From: Trogon surrucura
Taxonomy: Eukaryota > Chordata > Aves > Trogoniformes > Trogonidae
Direction of reading: 5' to 3'
Length of the DNA stretch: 64,000 bases
Assembly: GCA_020746105.1 (NCBI GenBank)
Contig: CM036622.1
Span: 14,055,987-14,119,986, forward strand
Each line of letters opens with the position of its first letter. The first letter of the stretch is position 1. A program made the translations under genes and the position numbers. Shown here one piece after another: positions 45,758 through 59,500 of the stretch. The notes under the pieces are model-generated. The model was given only the letters and a program-made list of their open reading frames with translations, was not told the origin of the DNA and did no database searches.

Positions 45758-48700
45758 GTGGATTTTAGTTTTTTATTTTCTTTCACAGGATTCTGTGCAG
45801 TTAGGAGCATTGCAAACATTTATGTACCTCTCTGGATATATTGCTAGCTGACTTTTGAACTTTAAAGTAAACTCTTTAAGCTATGTGGGGTGTTTTTTTG
45901 TTTTTGTTTGGTTTTTTTTTTTTAAACTGCATCAAACTTTTATATATCAAAGCAAGCATCATTGACTGTTACTAGGGATTTGATCCAAAGTCAGTGGCTG
46001 GCTCTGCTAGCTTCAGTTAACTGGAGAGTAAACTAGCAGTGAAAAACTAATTTCATGGCACAAACTAATACTGCCTTCCATAAGAAAAAAAAATTACTTT
46101 TTGTGTGTATGTGTTCTTTGAAGTAACTATAAAAAAATACCACTCCTCCAGCAGTAAAGTCATACAGCACCATTTTTTATCCTGTAAGCTAGATGTGAAG
46201 CCCTTTACTGAGAACTAGGCTAGTGCACCAGCATTACAAAACATTAGTCATGAGTGCTCTCAGGTTGTTTTGCATCGTTAGGAAATTGGTTTCTCTTATT
46301 TTTAATTCAGGGTATTAAGCAGTAGGTGGCATTCTACTTTAACATTACAGTGAATTGTCAGCTTGCTAGCATGTGTTATCACTTGGTCTAGAAAGTTCTT
46401 AGCATTTCTTTTCTGTTTGCATTCATGTGCAGTATTATGAAGGAAGGACCTTTTTTTTTTTCTCTTAAAACAGGAAAATGTGTTTGTTCTGACACGAGTA
46501 CTACATACAGAAAGCCTGTGAGTACTGTATACTGAAAGTCCTGCTTGAAATTTGAGTTTGTAATTTGTCTTGCAAGATCTTTACAAACCAGGAAAGACGA
46601 TCAAAATCAAATTATTCAAGACTTTTCATAGATGCTGGTTTGGATCCAAGTCTCTGAGATATTCATTGTGTTCTGCCAGTGGGAAGTGAAAATAATTAAT
46701 CCTAATAATTAGTTTGAGAAGCTGTTCAAGTTACGATTCCAAGTAGTAAAAGGAAGGAAATAACTGTTAATATACTATCCTTATGTCACCCCATTCAACA
46801 TCACAAGCTGTCAGGTTATGTGCTTAGGTCGAAAATAATTGAAAAACTCAAATGTGTTTAATGGAAAGAATCTAAAAGACTTTTGATTGAGAAGAGTTAT
46901 TGATGGAACTATGTGATAATGCAGGAGGAAATTGTGAATAGTACAAGTTTTGGGGAGTGGATGACAGAGGAATCAGATCAATAACTGAGGCTGGTGTTGT
47001 GTGATCTCAATATACTTCCCCATATCCCTCTGATTTTATTAGAGGACCTTATTTCAGACCTCCAGAGAGGTTGCTAAACTTGCTAAACTTTCTTTTTAAA
47101 GTATACATCTTTGTAAATACACTTTCAGAAGAATTGATTACTTGGGGATCCCTAAGAGTTATTCCTTGAAATACCAGTGCTCACTCAGGTTTAAATGGGG
47201 ACTGCTAGAAGTAGGTGACATTTGAAACTCAGTGACATTAACTGGGTGGGTCCTTCATTTATTTATTATAGTATCTCTTCATTTGTAGGGATTTGTGCCA
47301 GGACAGATTTACCTAACAGCTGTTCATTCCCTTTCTAATAGGATAATTGTATCATGCTGAAAAGGGAGAATACTTGGCGCTTAAATGTTTTTGTGTGTCT
47401 GGCCTTTGTGATGCAAATAAGCAGCTTTTGTAATATTCAAAAATCACATTGTGTGCTGAATGTAAAAATATTTCATTTATTGTCTAATCTTTTCTCTTTA
47501 AGCTGATTGCTTAGATTTTGCACATAAGAGCAACTCTGTTTTAATAGATGGGTAAAAACTCGAGCCTTGTTAAATGTCGCATGAAAACGTAAAAAGACAT
47601 AAAGGGTGTTTAAACAGTAACTTGTTATAAATTTTGTGTTTAACTTCATTATAATAACTCACTTGCTTAGTGTGATTAATGTACTTATATAACTACCTGA
47701 ATCTGGGCTATGGAGAGACAACTTTATGAAAGGATTTATGGCACACAGTTTTATTTTAGTATTTATATTTCTGAAAGATTTTGGGCCAATGCACCTGGAG
47801 TGGTGATACCTCTCCAGTCTGCTTCATTACTGATGCCTTTGTGAAATGTATCACTTTCACATTTAATAATGAACAATAACACTGAGTTACAGACTGGTTT
47901 GTATTGCAGTCGAAGCCTTGCTAATATTATGAAGAGTATTTGGTGAATCAGAACAGCACTCCTCAAAATAATACCTTCCTGTTTATGTACCTTCCTCACT
48001 AATTTACCATATGTAATATAATTAGGAAACAGGAGTAAATATAGTTAGAAATTGGACATGGGAATTTCAATTTACCTAGGTTATATAAAGGTGAGAATAA
48101 TAATGAAGGACATATGGAACGGATTGTCATGAGACAAAATACAAAGCGTATAAGGGAGAAAAACTAAAACATTAGTGTCAATTTTAAGCATTGTGTTTAT
48201 CTTTTACCAAATTCAACTGCCACATAACAATTCCTGCAACAACTTTCTCAAAATCTTTAAGGAATCAGAATAGATTGTTGGGTTAACAGTATGTAAATAA
48301 ACCTGCTAAGAAAAATATATCATTCTTATCTGGCAGGAGAAACCTCATGATCAGGTGTGCTGACCCTTGTCAATTGGCAATGCTGGATTAATTGTTAGAC
48401 TCAAAAAAAAAAAAAAACCAAAACCAAGCCTATTTCTTCTCCAGAAAAAAAAAAGTATTTCTATGTACATCTAAAATAATTAGTTTTCAAAGCCAGATTA
48501 ACTACAAATTGATGGATTACGATTATTCTAGATGGAAATTGAACATAACAAGCAAGTCTGGGCAGCTGCTACTTATTATTTTTTTTAATATTTGAGGGTT
48601 TTTTAATTCTGTCTCTGAAAGCCTGACAAAAGTAATATCCTACACTTTTAAATGTTCATTCAATCTGAGTCCATGACACCTACAGGGACACCAATAGTAC

Positions 48701-49108
48701 ATAGATCCAGTGTGAACTTACAAAATGTGTACCTTGTGCAGTGTTTAAAGCCATGGGCTGAGAGTTATGTTCTAATTCCAGTGTTTGCTGTGTGATTGCA
48801 CCAGCAGAGAGACGGACTTTTTGTCTATTCAGGAGCTTTCAAACATGTAAGTAACCAGGTCATGCTATGGCTGGAGGCAAACATTGACCACAGTCTGGAA
48901 AAATGTGTTGAGAGTTTAATACTTCCGTATGCTTATCTTACAAAATACACTTAAGCAAGTGCTAGAAGAATTTCACTAATTCAGAGTTTCGGGTTAAGTA
49001 TATTTCTACTCCTATATTAGTATGTTTAAAGTGTTTTGCTGCATCAGCTTCACAAAATTATAATCTTGTGCCTCTAGGGCTAGACCATTTTTAAAAAAGT
49101 TAAACTGA
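45758..49108. other. Non-coding stretch, nothing recognised
   Basis: Contains a T/G simple repeat at about 45891-45924, T- and A-runs, and no supportable exon, RNA gene or named repeat. Confidence 0.5.
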
Positions 49109-49133
49109 GGGGGTGGGGGGTGGGGGTGGTGGG
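49109..49133 (+). repeat. G-rich tract, G-quadruplex prone
   Basis: Three G5-G6 runs separated by single T's, followed by GG and GGG. Four or more runs of at least three G with one- to four-base loops predict a stable quadruplex. A weaker G-rich tract is at 57758-57786. Confidence 0.75.
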
Positions 49134-51884
49134 AAGAGCATGCATTTGACTTTGCATGAGTTGTACCCAGAATACTTGCATATATATCGTCATTGAAGTG
49201 TTTGGGTCAAAATAGGGGTATACAAGCTGTTCTGCCGTTTGAACTGCAGTCAGTGAAAGTATTAACTTGAATAAATTTCTGGTAGTTACAGGATCCGTAG
49301 TACCATATTTTCAAATTAAGCTGTGGAAATACAGGCACCTATGAGATTAATTTCCAATATTTTGTATCACACTTTCATAACCTAAAAGCATATGAAAGAT
49401 ACAATAGATATCAATCAACAGGTCATTGCCTGTGTTTTCACTCAAAGAAACAGTTTGACACAACTTAGTATTTTTTTATTTTAAGTTAATTCTTTCCAGG
49501 GTCTTTCACATGCTGCTTTTAATCTTAAAGGAAAAGCTTCACATGCTACTTAGACTGAGGTTGCTCTTTTAGTGACATTATTATATTGGAGAATATGGTC
49601 CCACATCACATAAGACTCTGGGGCCAGATTTCGAAAGCGTTTAGGATCTGTCTGTGTCCTCCTTCAGCTGTTGCTGGATGGCTCAAGAGGTTATTGCCCA
49701 CGACTGCTCACTCCTACTGTTTCCTGAACTTTGCATTCTTAGGCTTGTCCTGAAAAGTGGTCCAGGAGCAGACCCACTGCACTCATCTTTGTCAGAACGG
49801 GCTGGATAAGTACAGATGAAGGAATGATTATGTGGGGGAATTGGAGAGATAAAGAAGAAAAGGAGGGTCTTGATAGCTGTAAATTTCCTTCAGGAGAAAG
49901 TGAGAATGGTGATCCCCAGGAGGTAAAACTACACAAGGTTAAGGAAACATTTCTGAAAATCCTGTACCTTTCCTACCTTCCCCTTTGTAAATATGGTCTT
50001 TACCCGTTAGTGCCTTGAATTCATTGTTTCACTTGAGCTTAGTAGAAGTTTGAACAGACTGAGGCTGATCCTTGGACTTTATATTATTTTAGTCAATAAA
50101 CAGTGATGTAGGAGAGGGAGGAATCAAAATCCATCTCATAATTCTCTCCTGTTAGTCACCAAATGCTTTAATAAAGGTACAAATACTCCAAATGCTAGCA
50201 AAAAGAAATTTTTATTTTATCCCAACGTTGCAGAGTGCGTTTGTCTCTGGTTCACGTGAAAAAAGCTGTTTGATTCATAGATCAAATAATATTAGGGTGA
50301 TCATAGATCTCTGTCACTTAGTGTGAAGCAAATTAAGGTTTGGGCTGAATTAATCTGGACAGGTTTTTAGTCAAAGCAGAAAAATAACCTGATAACTTTT
50401 CAAAAATAAATATATTTCAGAAGAACATGGAATGTCTTTTCTATGGTTAGAAAATTTCCAAAAAACTGCTTGTAAAGTGCTTGTGGGTTTTAGCACTCCC
50501 GTTTATTATGAGACTGGAAGAAACTGTGAGTCTTCTCAGGACAATGTCTGCATTATCCATGGTTTTAATATTTTAATTTCAGCTCTTCATGGGACAAAAT
50601 GTGCTGACACAAATTCTGTACTGAGTTTTAAACTGCACTGTAACAGCAAATGCCATCCTAGATAAAAGATTAGTCTTGAGAATTGTACTAAGAATATGCC
50701 AACTAGTATATGCAAAAAGGATCAGGATATTAATTTAACCTGACTGGGGAGTAGATTATACTATAAATAGGACTCTCAGACTGCACCTACTGCAAGGCTG
50801 GTCATTTCCTACAAAATCCATTGCATGTATATTTGCCCTAATCCTGTAATGTGATCCTCAGTCTAATCCTTACACCTCGCTATTCTACTATACTAATTTT
50901 GTAATGCGCAGAGTGATGTGCACATGTAAGGCTTTGCTTGCTTAGATCTATTGCAAAATCAGAGCAAAGGCACTGTTCATAGATGGAACATGTAGAAGTA
51001 TATAAAGGATTTTATATGGAAGGTAAGCTAACAGACACTTATCACCTGAGATCCTAAATTCTTGGAAGTACTGAAAGTAGAGAGAGGTTAAAGTCTGAAT
51101 AAACCCAAGGATTCTTGAAGTTCAGAGTGTCATGTGTGCTAGCACAATCTGTTTTGCAGCTGAGTGGCATTCAAGATTGGTTTCTTCAGCCAAAGTTCAA
51201 AAATAACCTTTTCCTTCAGCCCTGTTGGGGCTCATGTAGGAGAAAAGTACAGAAGAAGATAGATGTGATTCCAGCATAAAATTCACTTTAATCCCGATTT
51301 CTGTATTCTCACAATTGTTTCAGTCACATGCAGAAATACTGTATTTTTTCTTTTTTTCCTTTTTTTTTCCTTTTTCTGGGCCTCTGCACAACTTTTTTCT
51401 TAGACCTGGTGTGCTGCCTACTCTTCTCTTCCTAGAGAGCATCTCCTCCTACTTAAACCTCTTTTGCCTGATGTCCCATATGTTACATACACAGGTTTAG
51501 TCTAAAGTCTAGACTAAAATATTTATTTATATATATTATGCCAAACACAATAATTTTCATTTATTAGTTGTTTTCTTCTAATTTTCCTTTTGTATCTTCC
51601 TGCTTAAGATTTTTCCAATAACGCCATATTCTTTAAGTGTATTTTTTTTCCCCAGACTAACAATGGTACTTTCTTCTGCAGTGTTCCTTTTTTATCTCTA
51701 TTTGTTTGCAGTGCCTCTCTTCACAAATGTTTAACTCGAAGTGTATGTTCAGTGAAGACATACATCATTCCAAAATTAGAAAAACATACACCCTACTCTC
51801 TTATAAGAATGAAAACAGAGGTAGCTTATTTGTAAATATTATAGAGTGTCTTCTAGGTAGAAAAACAGGGCATGGGCATGATGC
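49134..51884. other. Non-coding stretch, nothing recognised
   Basis: AT-rich sequence with a T/C-rich tract near 51342-51375. No exon or RNA gene was supported. Confidence 0.5.
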
Positions 51885-52070
51885 TGAAATGTTTAGCTCA
51901 GTTGGTTGAGCGTGGTGCTGAAACACCAAAGGTCGCGGGTTCGATTCCTGTTTGGTCCTCATGGGTTGCCTGATCTAGATGAGAGGCATCCCTGCCCATG
52001 ACAGGGACATTGCATTAAAATGATCTCAAAGGTCTCTTCCAGTCTAGGCCATTCTATGATTCTATGATAT
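51885..52070 (+). mobile_element. tRNA-Ile-headed, CR1-tailed SINE (TguSINE1 type)
   Basis: The head contains an intact A box TAGCTCAGTTGG (51894-51905) and B box GGTTCGATTCC (51938-51948). The sequence between them resembles tRNA-Ile ('gagcgtggtgctga...ccaaggtcgcgggttcga'). The tail from 51961 is a CR1 3' end, 'cctgcccatgacagggacat' to 'attctatgattctatgat'. Such a composite borrows CR1 machinery through the shared tail. The 5' seven bases do not pair with the 3' acceptor bases, so this is not a functional tRNA gene. This family is known from songbirds and supports a passerine origin for the window. Confidence 0.9.
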
Positions 52071-55000
52071 GATTAAATTATTTTTACTAGTTCTTGTGTT
52101 TAAATGGTCTCATGTGAAGAACTAACGGTGAGAAGGAAAATATGGTTATCATTGGTATAATAGAAAGGCCATATAACCTGAACTGTAGCTAACAGATTTA
52201 TTTTTTTTTCTCAAAGCTGTTGAAAATGATGTTGCTTTTCTCAGCTTTCAGGAGAGACATATATATCACAGTATCTTTACTATCTACTTTATTTTACTCC
52301 CTATTCTAGTTGATGCAAGGATTCCTGAAACGAGTCTAACCCACTTCAATTATCTTAAAATCTGTAGTTTTCTTTTCCTGGTCCTCTCCAATCTTTTTTT
52401 TTCCTCCAATGAGGAAACAAGACACTTGGTGTGCTGACAAATTCACTATTGCTTTAACTAACCAAGTGAAATTCATGAAACTATCATGGGATACCCTCCC
52501 TTCTTTGCCTTCAAACTTTTCAGTTTGACCAGTTAACCAATAGTATTTGCATCATATTGGTTGCAAATGGGTTTATATATGACTGTATTCCCTCTCTGTC
52601 CTATATATTTGTAATATATATATACACATTCATAAATATTTTTTAATGCCATACACATATCTGTAGTGTGTATATTAATCGTACTTAATCCTTTGTGCTG
52701 TCTCTTGAAATACTTTTTATTACTCAATTTTAGGTATCTAGCCCCTACGAGCACTGAGGTTTTGTTGTAGATCTCTCTTTTTGACAAGGATACCACTGTA
52801 CTCACAGTCAGGTTCCTCCATAAAGGCTGACAACAATAATATTTGGCAAAAAGATGGAAAAATAAACCCAAGACTGTGCTTGTAAAGGGAGGGAGGGTGA
52901 ACAACCAACCTACCTCCCTTTTCAGAAGGGATGGCAAGTAACTTGCAACTAACTCCGGGCAAAGCATTTGATGTTGGTGAGGCTCAGTTTTTATTTATAA
53001 ATATACTTTTCTTAGTGTATTTACACTCTATGGGTGAGTATTTTGGAATTATGGTAATATGTTTTAAAGAGAAAAACACATCTTTCTTGAACATTTTATG
53101 GAAGTTTTTTAAGCTACTATTTATGACACTCTGAGGATACATCAAACACACTTTGATCTCTGCCATCATTGTGTTTAATGTCTTCTATGGCAAAGATTAA
53201 AGACCTCAGGATACTTTTAAACTATATGTCCATTAAGATCACATACAACATGTACTGAAGTAGAAGATGCATTTGACCTGCCATGAGTGTTAACCATGAA
53301 TTCTTACTGTGTTAATGTTAAAGAATGGAATTTCACAAATATAGTCCAGTTACATTTTAGACATTATGAAAGATACTACAAAACACATTGATTATAACTA
53401 TATGAAGAGGGAAGTTGAAGGGAGGGTGGGAAATCTCAATTTTGCCTATTGGGAACTTCCTAAAGTAAAACTTATTGTCTGACTTCAAATATCACTGTTA
53501 GCTTCTGTACAGCTTGCTTATTGCAGCTTCAAGAAAATGTGTTTTTACTGTTTTCTTCACACCCAAAACAAGGCATATGATTGAGTGGTATTCATAATTA
53601 CCACAAAACAAACCCTAAATGTTGAAGAACTTGAACCTATGTCTCTATAGTAGGATGTTTTTGTAGGAAAAAAAAAAATGTGTGTCAGGGCTAATTCATG
53701 TATTCATTTTAAATGCCTATTAAAAACACATACATAATCATAGCAGTAATTTCCGTGTCTTCATGACACGAGGTGATAGAAGTACTTGTACATCACCAGC
53801 ATGGAACTCCTGAATGATGTCTAACACATCTTAGCTATTAATATTCTATTTTAATATGAGATTTTTCACTTCTAAAAATATAGTAAAATCCAAGAGAGAA
53901 AGAGGAATAAAAGTCAGTAATGACACACAGACTTTTTATTAATGAATCGTCTGTCAAATCAATTGCACTAAATGTAAAATCGAAGATGACATCTTGTGAA
54001 ATACTAGTCTTTTTTTCCTTTAGAGTTTTCTCTGTCTTAGTAGTCTCCCACGGCTTGCAGTGATTTATATATACAAAAAAAATACTCAATGTTGCAGTCA
54101 TTTACTACTCTCTTCTTGCTTCATGAATGGCCACAAAGTTCTTAATCTGAATTGGCACCACAACACTGCTAGGGACCAGCAGACCTGTACTGCTTGTTAC
54201 TTTCAGCATTACCTGTGCTGTTTTGCAAGTCAGAAATTCTATTAAAGTAAAAAAGGCTGGTGGGTCTCATCCTGGTCTTTATTGCACTGTTGTAAGTCAT
54301 GAAGAATACCACTGAATCACAAGTTATTTTAGTGATATTGAGGAAGCTTCAGCCCTATATAAATTGTGTTCCATAAGTGCTGGATAGGGAACGTAAGAAA
54401 TTATTTTCCGCTTATGCAGTTTAGTCATGTAAAAATAGGTTTGCTTGTGAAGAAATTTGTCCTGTCTTCTGAGCTGTATTTTAATCATGTTTGGAAAGTG
54501 ATCCTGCTAAACTGAAATTCCACTGACAGGAAATTTGGATGCTTATTTCCCAGTGTTCAGGAGATATCTCTGTGGAAGCTGGTAGCATAATTTCTAATTA
54601 ACTTCTGTGGATCTGTGGGAGGAACCACTTTTTATATCTGCATGTAGGAAGACCATACTTAAGGATTAAGAGCAAACCCCATAGCTAGAACTATGCTTGT
54701 GAGTACTGTCTTTATTTAATGCATCCTGCTATAGCTCCTGTACAAACAGTATCACTTAGGCTTTTAAGTTGAATTCTTTTTTTTCACTGAGCATGATTGT
54801 ACCTTGCAAATAATTCTAATTTTGTACTCTTTGAGTTCAAGCAGATAAAAGGTAACGGATTTTATATAAAATCGGAAATAAGTGAAACTGTGATGTAACT
54901 ATAAAGAATATTCTCCACAGCTATGTTTGTATTAACTAAGTAGTCAAAGGAAAGACTTGGGAACAAAAAATAAGGCTTGTCATTAACAGGTGAACTGGAA

Positions 55001-56469
55001 CAGCAACACTGTTTTGAGCTGTAGAGTAATCTATGTGGTTCTTTAATATCAACATTACTTTCAATGCCACAGTGAGGTAAACAGGCATGAGATGTTATTC
55101 ATACCCAGGAATTACACCAATAAGCTATTGCAGTGCTCCAGTCTCTTCTAATCCAACTCTTTCTCTCTCTTTTCTTGCATAGATTTTGAGAAGAAAACTT
55201 CTGTTTCCATTTAGCTGACCATAAGTTTTATCTTCATGTTCAGAAGTGTAGTGTAATTATTTTGGGGGTTGTTTATTTTGTGAGGATTTAGCTTAGTACG
55301 ATAGTAGGGTGATTTTTTTTGTTTTGTTTTGGTGTGACTTTTTGGCTTTGTTTTGGGGTTGGTTTTTTTTTTTTTTCTCCTCTGGTGGAAACCACACTTG
55401 ATTCAAACTAGATATTTATTCAGCTTTGGATGTTAATTGTCTGCATAGACATACCTCTCTCCTTTGAGCAGTATCTTTCCTATAAATAACAATGATTACT
55501 TTTCCCACATGATGGTGCTCAATTAATGATAGAACAATTCAGTGTCTTGTTAATTCCTTGTTGTTTGAAATGTGGTTCTATAACTTTGTGAACACTATCC
55601 AAACACCTCTTGAATGAAAAATGCTAATTTGTTAGTCACTTTTATTAGATTTTTTTTTTGTTAAATTTAGTTGCTAGACAAACATTAACAATATCCACAT
55701 AGTCCTTAGAGATGCAAACTATATTTCTGCTTTTACAGACAGAAAAGTGTGGACAGAAACAGAAATTTTATAACCTTATTAATTTTGAGATCTGATAGAC
55801 TCTATTTACCATTAACTCATTTTTTTGATCTGACAAGATTATCTTCAGATCTTAATTCACCTTCTACTTTTCAGAGAACATGAGCCAAAATCTCTTCTTT
55901 ATACAAATCTGATATGTGCTTGAGACCCGGGTATGTGAAGGTCTGATAAGCTTTCTAACTGTACGAAGACTAAAACAAGATTGTATAGACCGAAATCATC
56001 TGTGTAGTTGAACAATATAACAGAATTATTTGTTATGATGTGTGTGATTTCCTATATGTTTTAAAAGCAAATATGAAATACAAATTGCAGCCTAATATGT
56101 CACTGATATCAGTATAACTAGAACCTTTTGAATTCACTGCATCTATTAGTGCATTAGTGAATGGCATGGCGGTGGATGTTGGCAAGCTTGCAACCTCTAT
56201 TTACAGCTGTGCAAACAGGAAGTAAGAGGGTGGTGTGTTGTGGGTTTTTTTGCTGCTGTTTGGGGTTTTTTTTTTGCCAAACATTTCATAGGTATCTGCC
56301 AGCAGCAGAGGAAAAGTGAGATTTGAATCTAACTTCATTCCAGGTACTGTCATATATGGATTCTTCAGGCAAAATTTTGTACAATAGAAGACATGGTCTT
56401 AAAGTAGGAATTGCTGGCAGGTGTGTAATTACCTGCAAGTCTCTATAACCGTATAATATATGAACAGCA
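52071..56469. other. Non-coding stretch, nothing recognised
   Basis: Contains an (AT)n-like tract at about 52597-52626 and a T/G simple repeat at 55311-55377. The 144-codon minus-strand frame at 52533-52967 has no recognisable domain and includes translated AT repeat, so it is not annotated. Confidence 0.5.
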
Positions 56470-56545
56470 CTTACCAGGTCAGACCAAGGGTCTGTCTAAC
56501 CTGGTATGTTTCTCCACTGTGATTGGGAGCAGATAGCGGGGGAAG
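56470..56545 (+). repeat. Ancient interspersed repeat (copy 2)
   Basis: 'ccaggtcagaccaagggtct' followed by a 'gtctaacctggtat' segment matches the core of an old repeat common in reptile and bird genomes. A more decayed copy is at 9105-9180. I cannot name the family with certainty. Confidence 0.45.
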
Positions 56546-59500
56546 AGTATACTAGTGAAACAAGTATTGTAACCCTTTTTCTTGCAAGCTTTCCCAGTCT
56601 TATAGCAACTTGCCTCCGAGAGGTGCTATCTTTGTACTTAAACTTTGAACCAGAGTGTCACTCCCTTGACAGAGCTTCAGTTACACAGCTTTATTCTTGC
56701 AAAATTCTGTTGTTGGTTTATGCACAGGGAAAGAAAGGGGCCAGTTTCTTTAAAGCACTGATCATTTATTAGGATAATACTCTTAACACAGAGCACTTCA
56801 GACTAAATTAGCCTGTTAATGGCAGATGAACAACAGGTTGCCATTCTTTGCCTTTTCCTAGTACTTTCAGACTCTCTCACAATTGCATTTTTTTTTCCAT
56901 TGGATGCCCGGGTTAATAAATAAGTGGGTGGCAATTCCAAGCACAAAAGTAAGCTGCAGGCAGTCCTTTCGGATTGTTAATTTGATTTTTCACCAACTGT
57001 TTTAATTTGCATAATTGTAGCAGATAAGTTGAGGTCAACTGTTTATGCCAGGGAAGTAATAAGCAGTTCCTAATGTCTTATGAGGTAATTTGTGGTACTG
57101 TGGAATATTAATAAAGAAACTTGGAAAATGTGCTTTCAGTTAAATTATAAATGAAGAAAAGGTGTGCAATTATGACCAGAAATGCTGCAATGCACTGCTC
57201 CTTGCATGTGTTCTGTGCAAAACTCTCTGCCCATGCCCTCGTTTCTGGGTAACAAGCAATATCTAAAAAGACTATACAGTGCCTCAAAATGTAATGTGCA
57301 GTATTGAATGCCCATGTAGCTCTGGACAAGTGGGAGGAAACATTTGGCTGAGATTGTATTTTGTGTACTGTTGAGTAATTTGAAGCAACAAACCGTATTT
57401 TCTTAGTGTTTTTGGTCTAAACTGAGAACTCTGAATAAATTTCATTTGCAATGTAGATGCTAATGATGTTCTGAAGCATAGCAGTAGTGCTGTTAGTCCT
57501 TAGTTTCTCAGCTTTGGTACTGTCTTTCTATAAACTTTTTATATTTTGGAATTCAACAAAATGCTCCACAGTAAACAAATAGAGGAGTATAGAGAGTGGG
57601 TTATTTACCTAAAGAGGATGTAGATTTATACACAAAAATCAAAGTTAGATTTCAGTTCTTGCTTGTCTGTCCTTCCCAGTATTTTAGAGATAGTGTCTAG
57701 ATATCCCAGATTTTCAAATTAAAAATTACTGTGGCAGAATGGAAAGCTGATTTTTTTGGCGGTGGGAGGAGGAGGGGAAGGGGCGGAAAAAAAAGATAAA
57801 AATAGGTTGGTATTTTACTTTTCCTATGCATTAACAAAAAAAAACCAAAAGAAAACAAGAGGAAAAGAAATCCAAATATCAGTCTGTGACTATTCAGAGT
57901 CCCTAGTTTGTGCTTTGCTAAAAGCTTGAGAAATAATTTTCCAGGACTTGACTACAAACTTTCACCTGCTCCTTCACTTTCTTTTTAAATACTCCCAGCT
58001 CTTCCCTCTCTGCTTTTCTGAACTTTTTGTTCTCAGCTCACTGAAATTTCATCCTTCTAAATTTGTCTGCTTTGAACTACTCTAGACTTAATGCTTCTGT
58101 GTTTTGCAACTAGCTCTCTGAAGTTAAGTACCAGTCTGTATTAAGGAGGATTACTCTTATGAGTAAAAGGTTGTAGAATATAATTCAAGTGCAAAATAGG
58201 ATGCTACACTTCAGTTTTGCTTCTTATGTTGTTTGAGGCTTTTTTTTATATGCACCATTTTTGTAAAATGCTTCTTTAGTTCCACTTCAGGAAAAGTTTG
58301 GGTGGCTATTTTGTGGTGTGTAGAACACAAACATAATCTTGTAAAAGCTTAATTGTTACCAATTGTTCACAGTACACAGTTATTTTCATAACCAATTTAT
58401 AATAGTATGTCATGAATGCAACTATTTGTAAAGCACAGCAAACTTCCTCTTTCCTGAAGTTCTCACAGTTGAAGAGGCCTTCAGCATGTTCTCCTTAAGA
58501 AGAACTTGGTATTGTCCCTCCCTCTTGTGCCTCACCAGGTTTTTTTTGTTGGTAGAGTTTTCACTGGTGTTGTTATCGCCTCCTCCTGACCAGTGGTAAA
58601 TACACTTCAATAACTGTGTCCACAATTATCAACAAGAAACATGCCACATGACTCCTGGCAGATCTCCATCCTTTCTGGGGTGTATCTGCATAACTGTTTG
58701 GGCTTGCTGTTTGTGGTTGATTTTTTTTTTTGTTGGTTTTTTTTTTTTCCCCAAGTTAAGTTCCAAGCTTTATTTAAGTCTCTTCTGTCTCATGGTTGTT
58801 TAGAAATTTCCATGCGCTCTTAAAGAGCTAAACTCACTGAAGCTGTTATGCCACAGAACCTTCAAAACAGCATGTTTACAGCTCAGGCTTTGTGTAGTGT
58901 GTGAGAAAGTATGGTATTAGCCATTTACGGTCTTGCAGTTATTAGATGACAATTTGACTCCCCTGGAAAATTGTATGGTTGTTTTTTGGGGAGTTTTTTT
59001 CCTTCCTCCCTTTTGTGATGATTTTTGGTGAGTCAGAATTGAGAAATAGAATTCTATCTTTAAATGTATACACAAGTTACTGTCTCCTGATTGCCTGCAG
59101 TAAGACTGAGAATGTATTCCTTTCTCATTCACCGTAGCCCTGTTTAGATAACATTTGGTGCAGGTCATAAAAAAACAAGAATGCAAGCTGCAACAGCACA
59201 AAAGCTGGAATATATGTGAGTCCCTTGACAGATTTCAAAGGTTTAGATTTACCTTAATAACCTCTGCTGCTCAACACTTTGACAGAATTGAAAATCCGAT
59301 TGTGCACTTCTGGAGTTGGCAAGTATTGGAACAGAATTTTGATTTCACCGGTAGGGACATGATGTAGCATGAAACTTAACCATGAGTGTGATACCTGCCA
59401 CTGAGGCTAAATGGAAAGCTATCACGAAAAATTAATTTTGAGGCTCTGCTTATATCGAACTGGAAGACGTGAGAAAATTAACAGTTGCTGGCATTCAGTG

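Noticed and set aside
51887..51960. tRNA-Ile gene
   Set aside because: The A and B boxes are intact, but the 5' bases do not pair with the 3' acceptor bases and a CR1 tail follows, so it is a SINE.
52533..52967. 144-codon minus-strand frame
   Set aside because: It contains translated AT-repeat sequence and has no recognisable domain or splice context.
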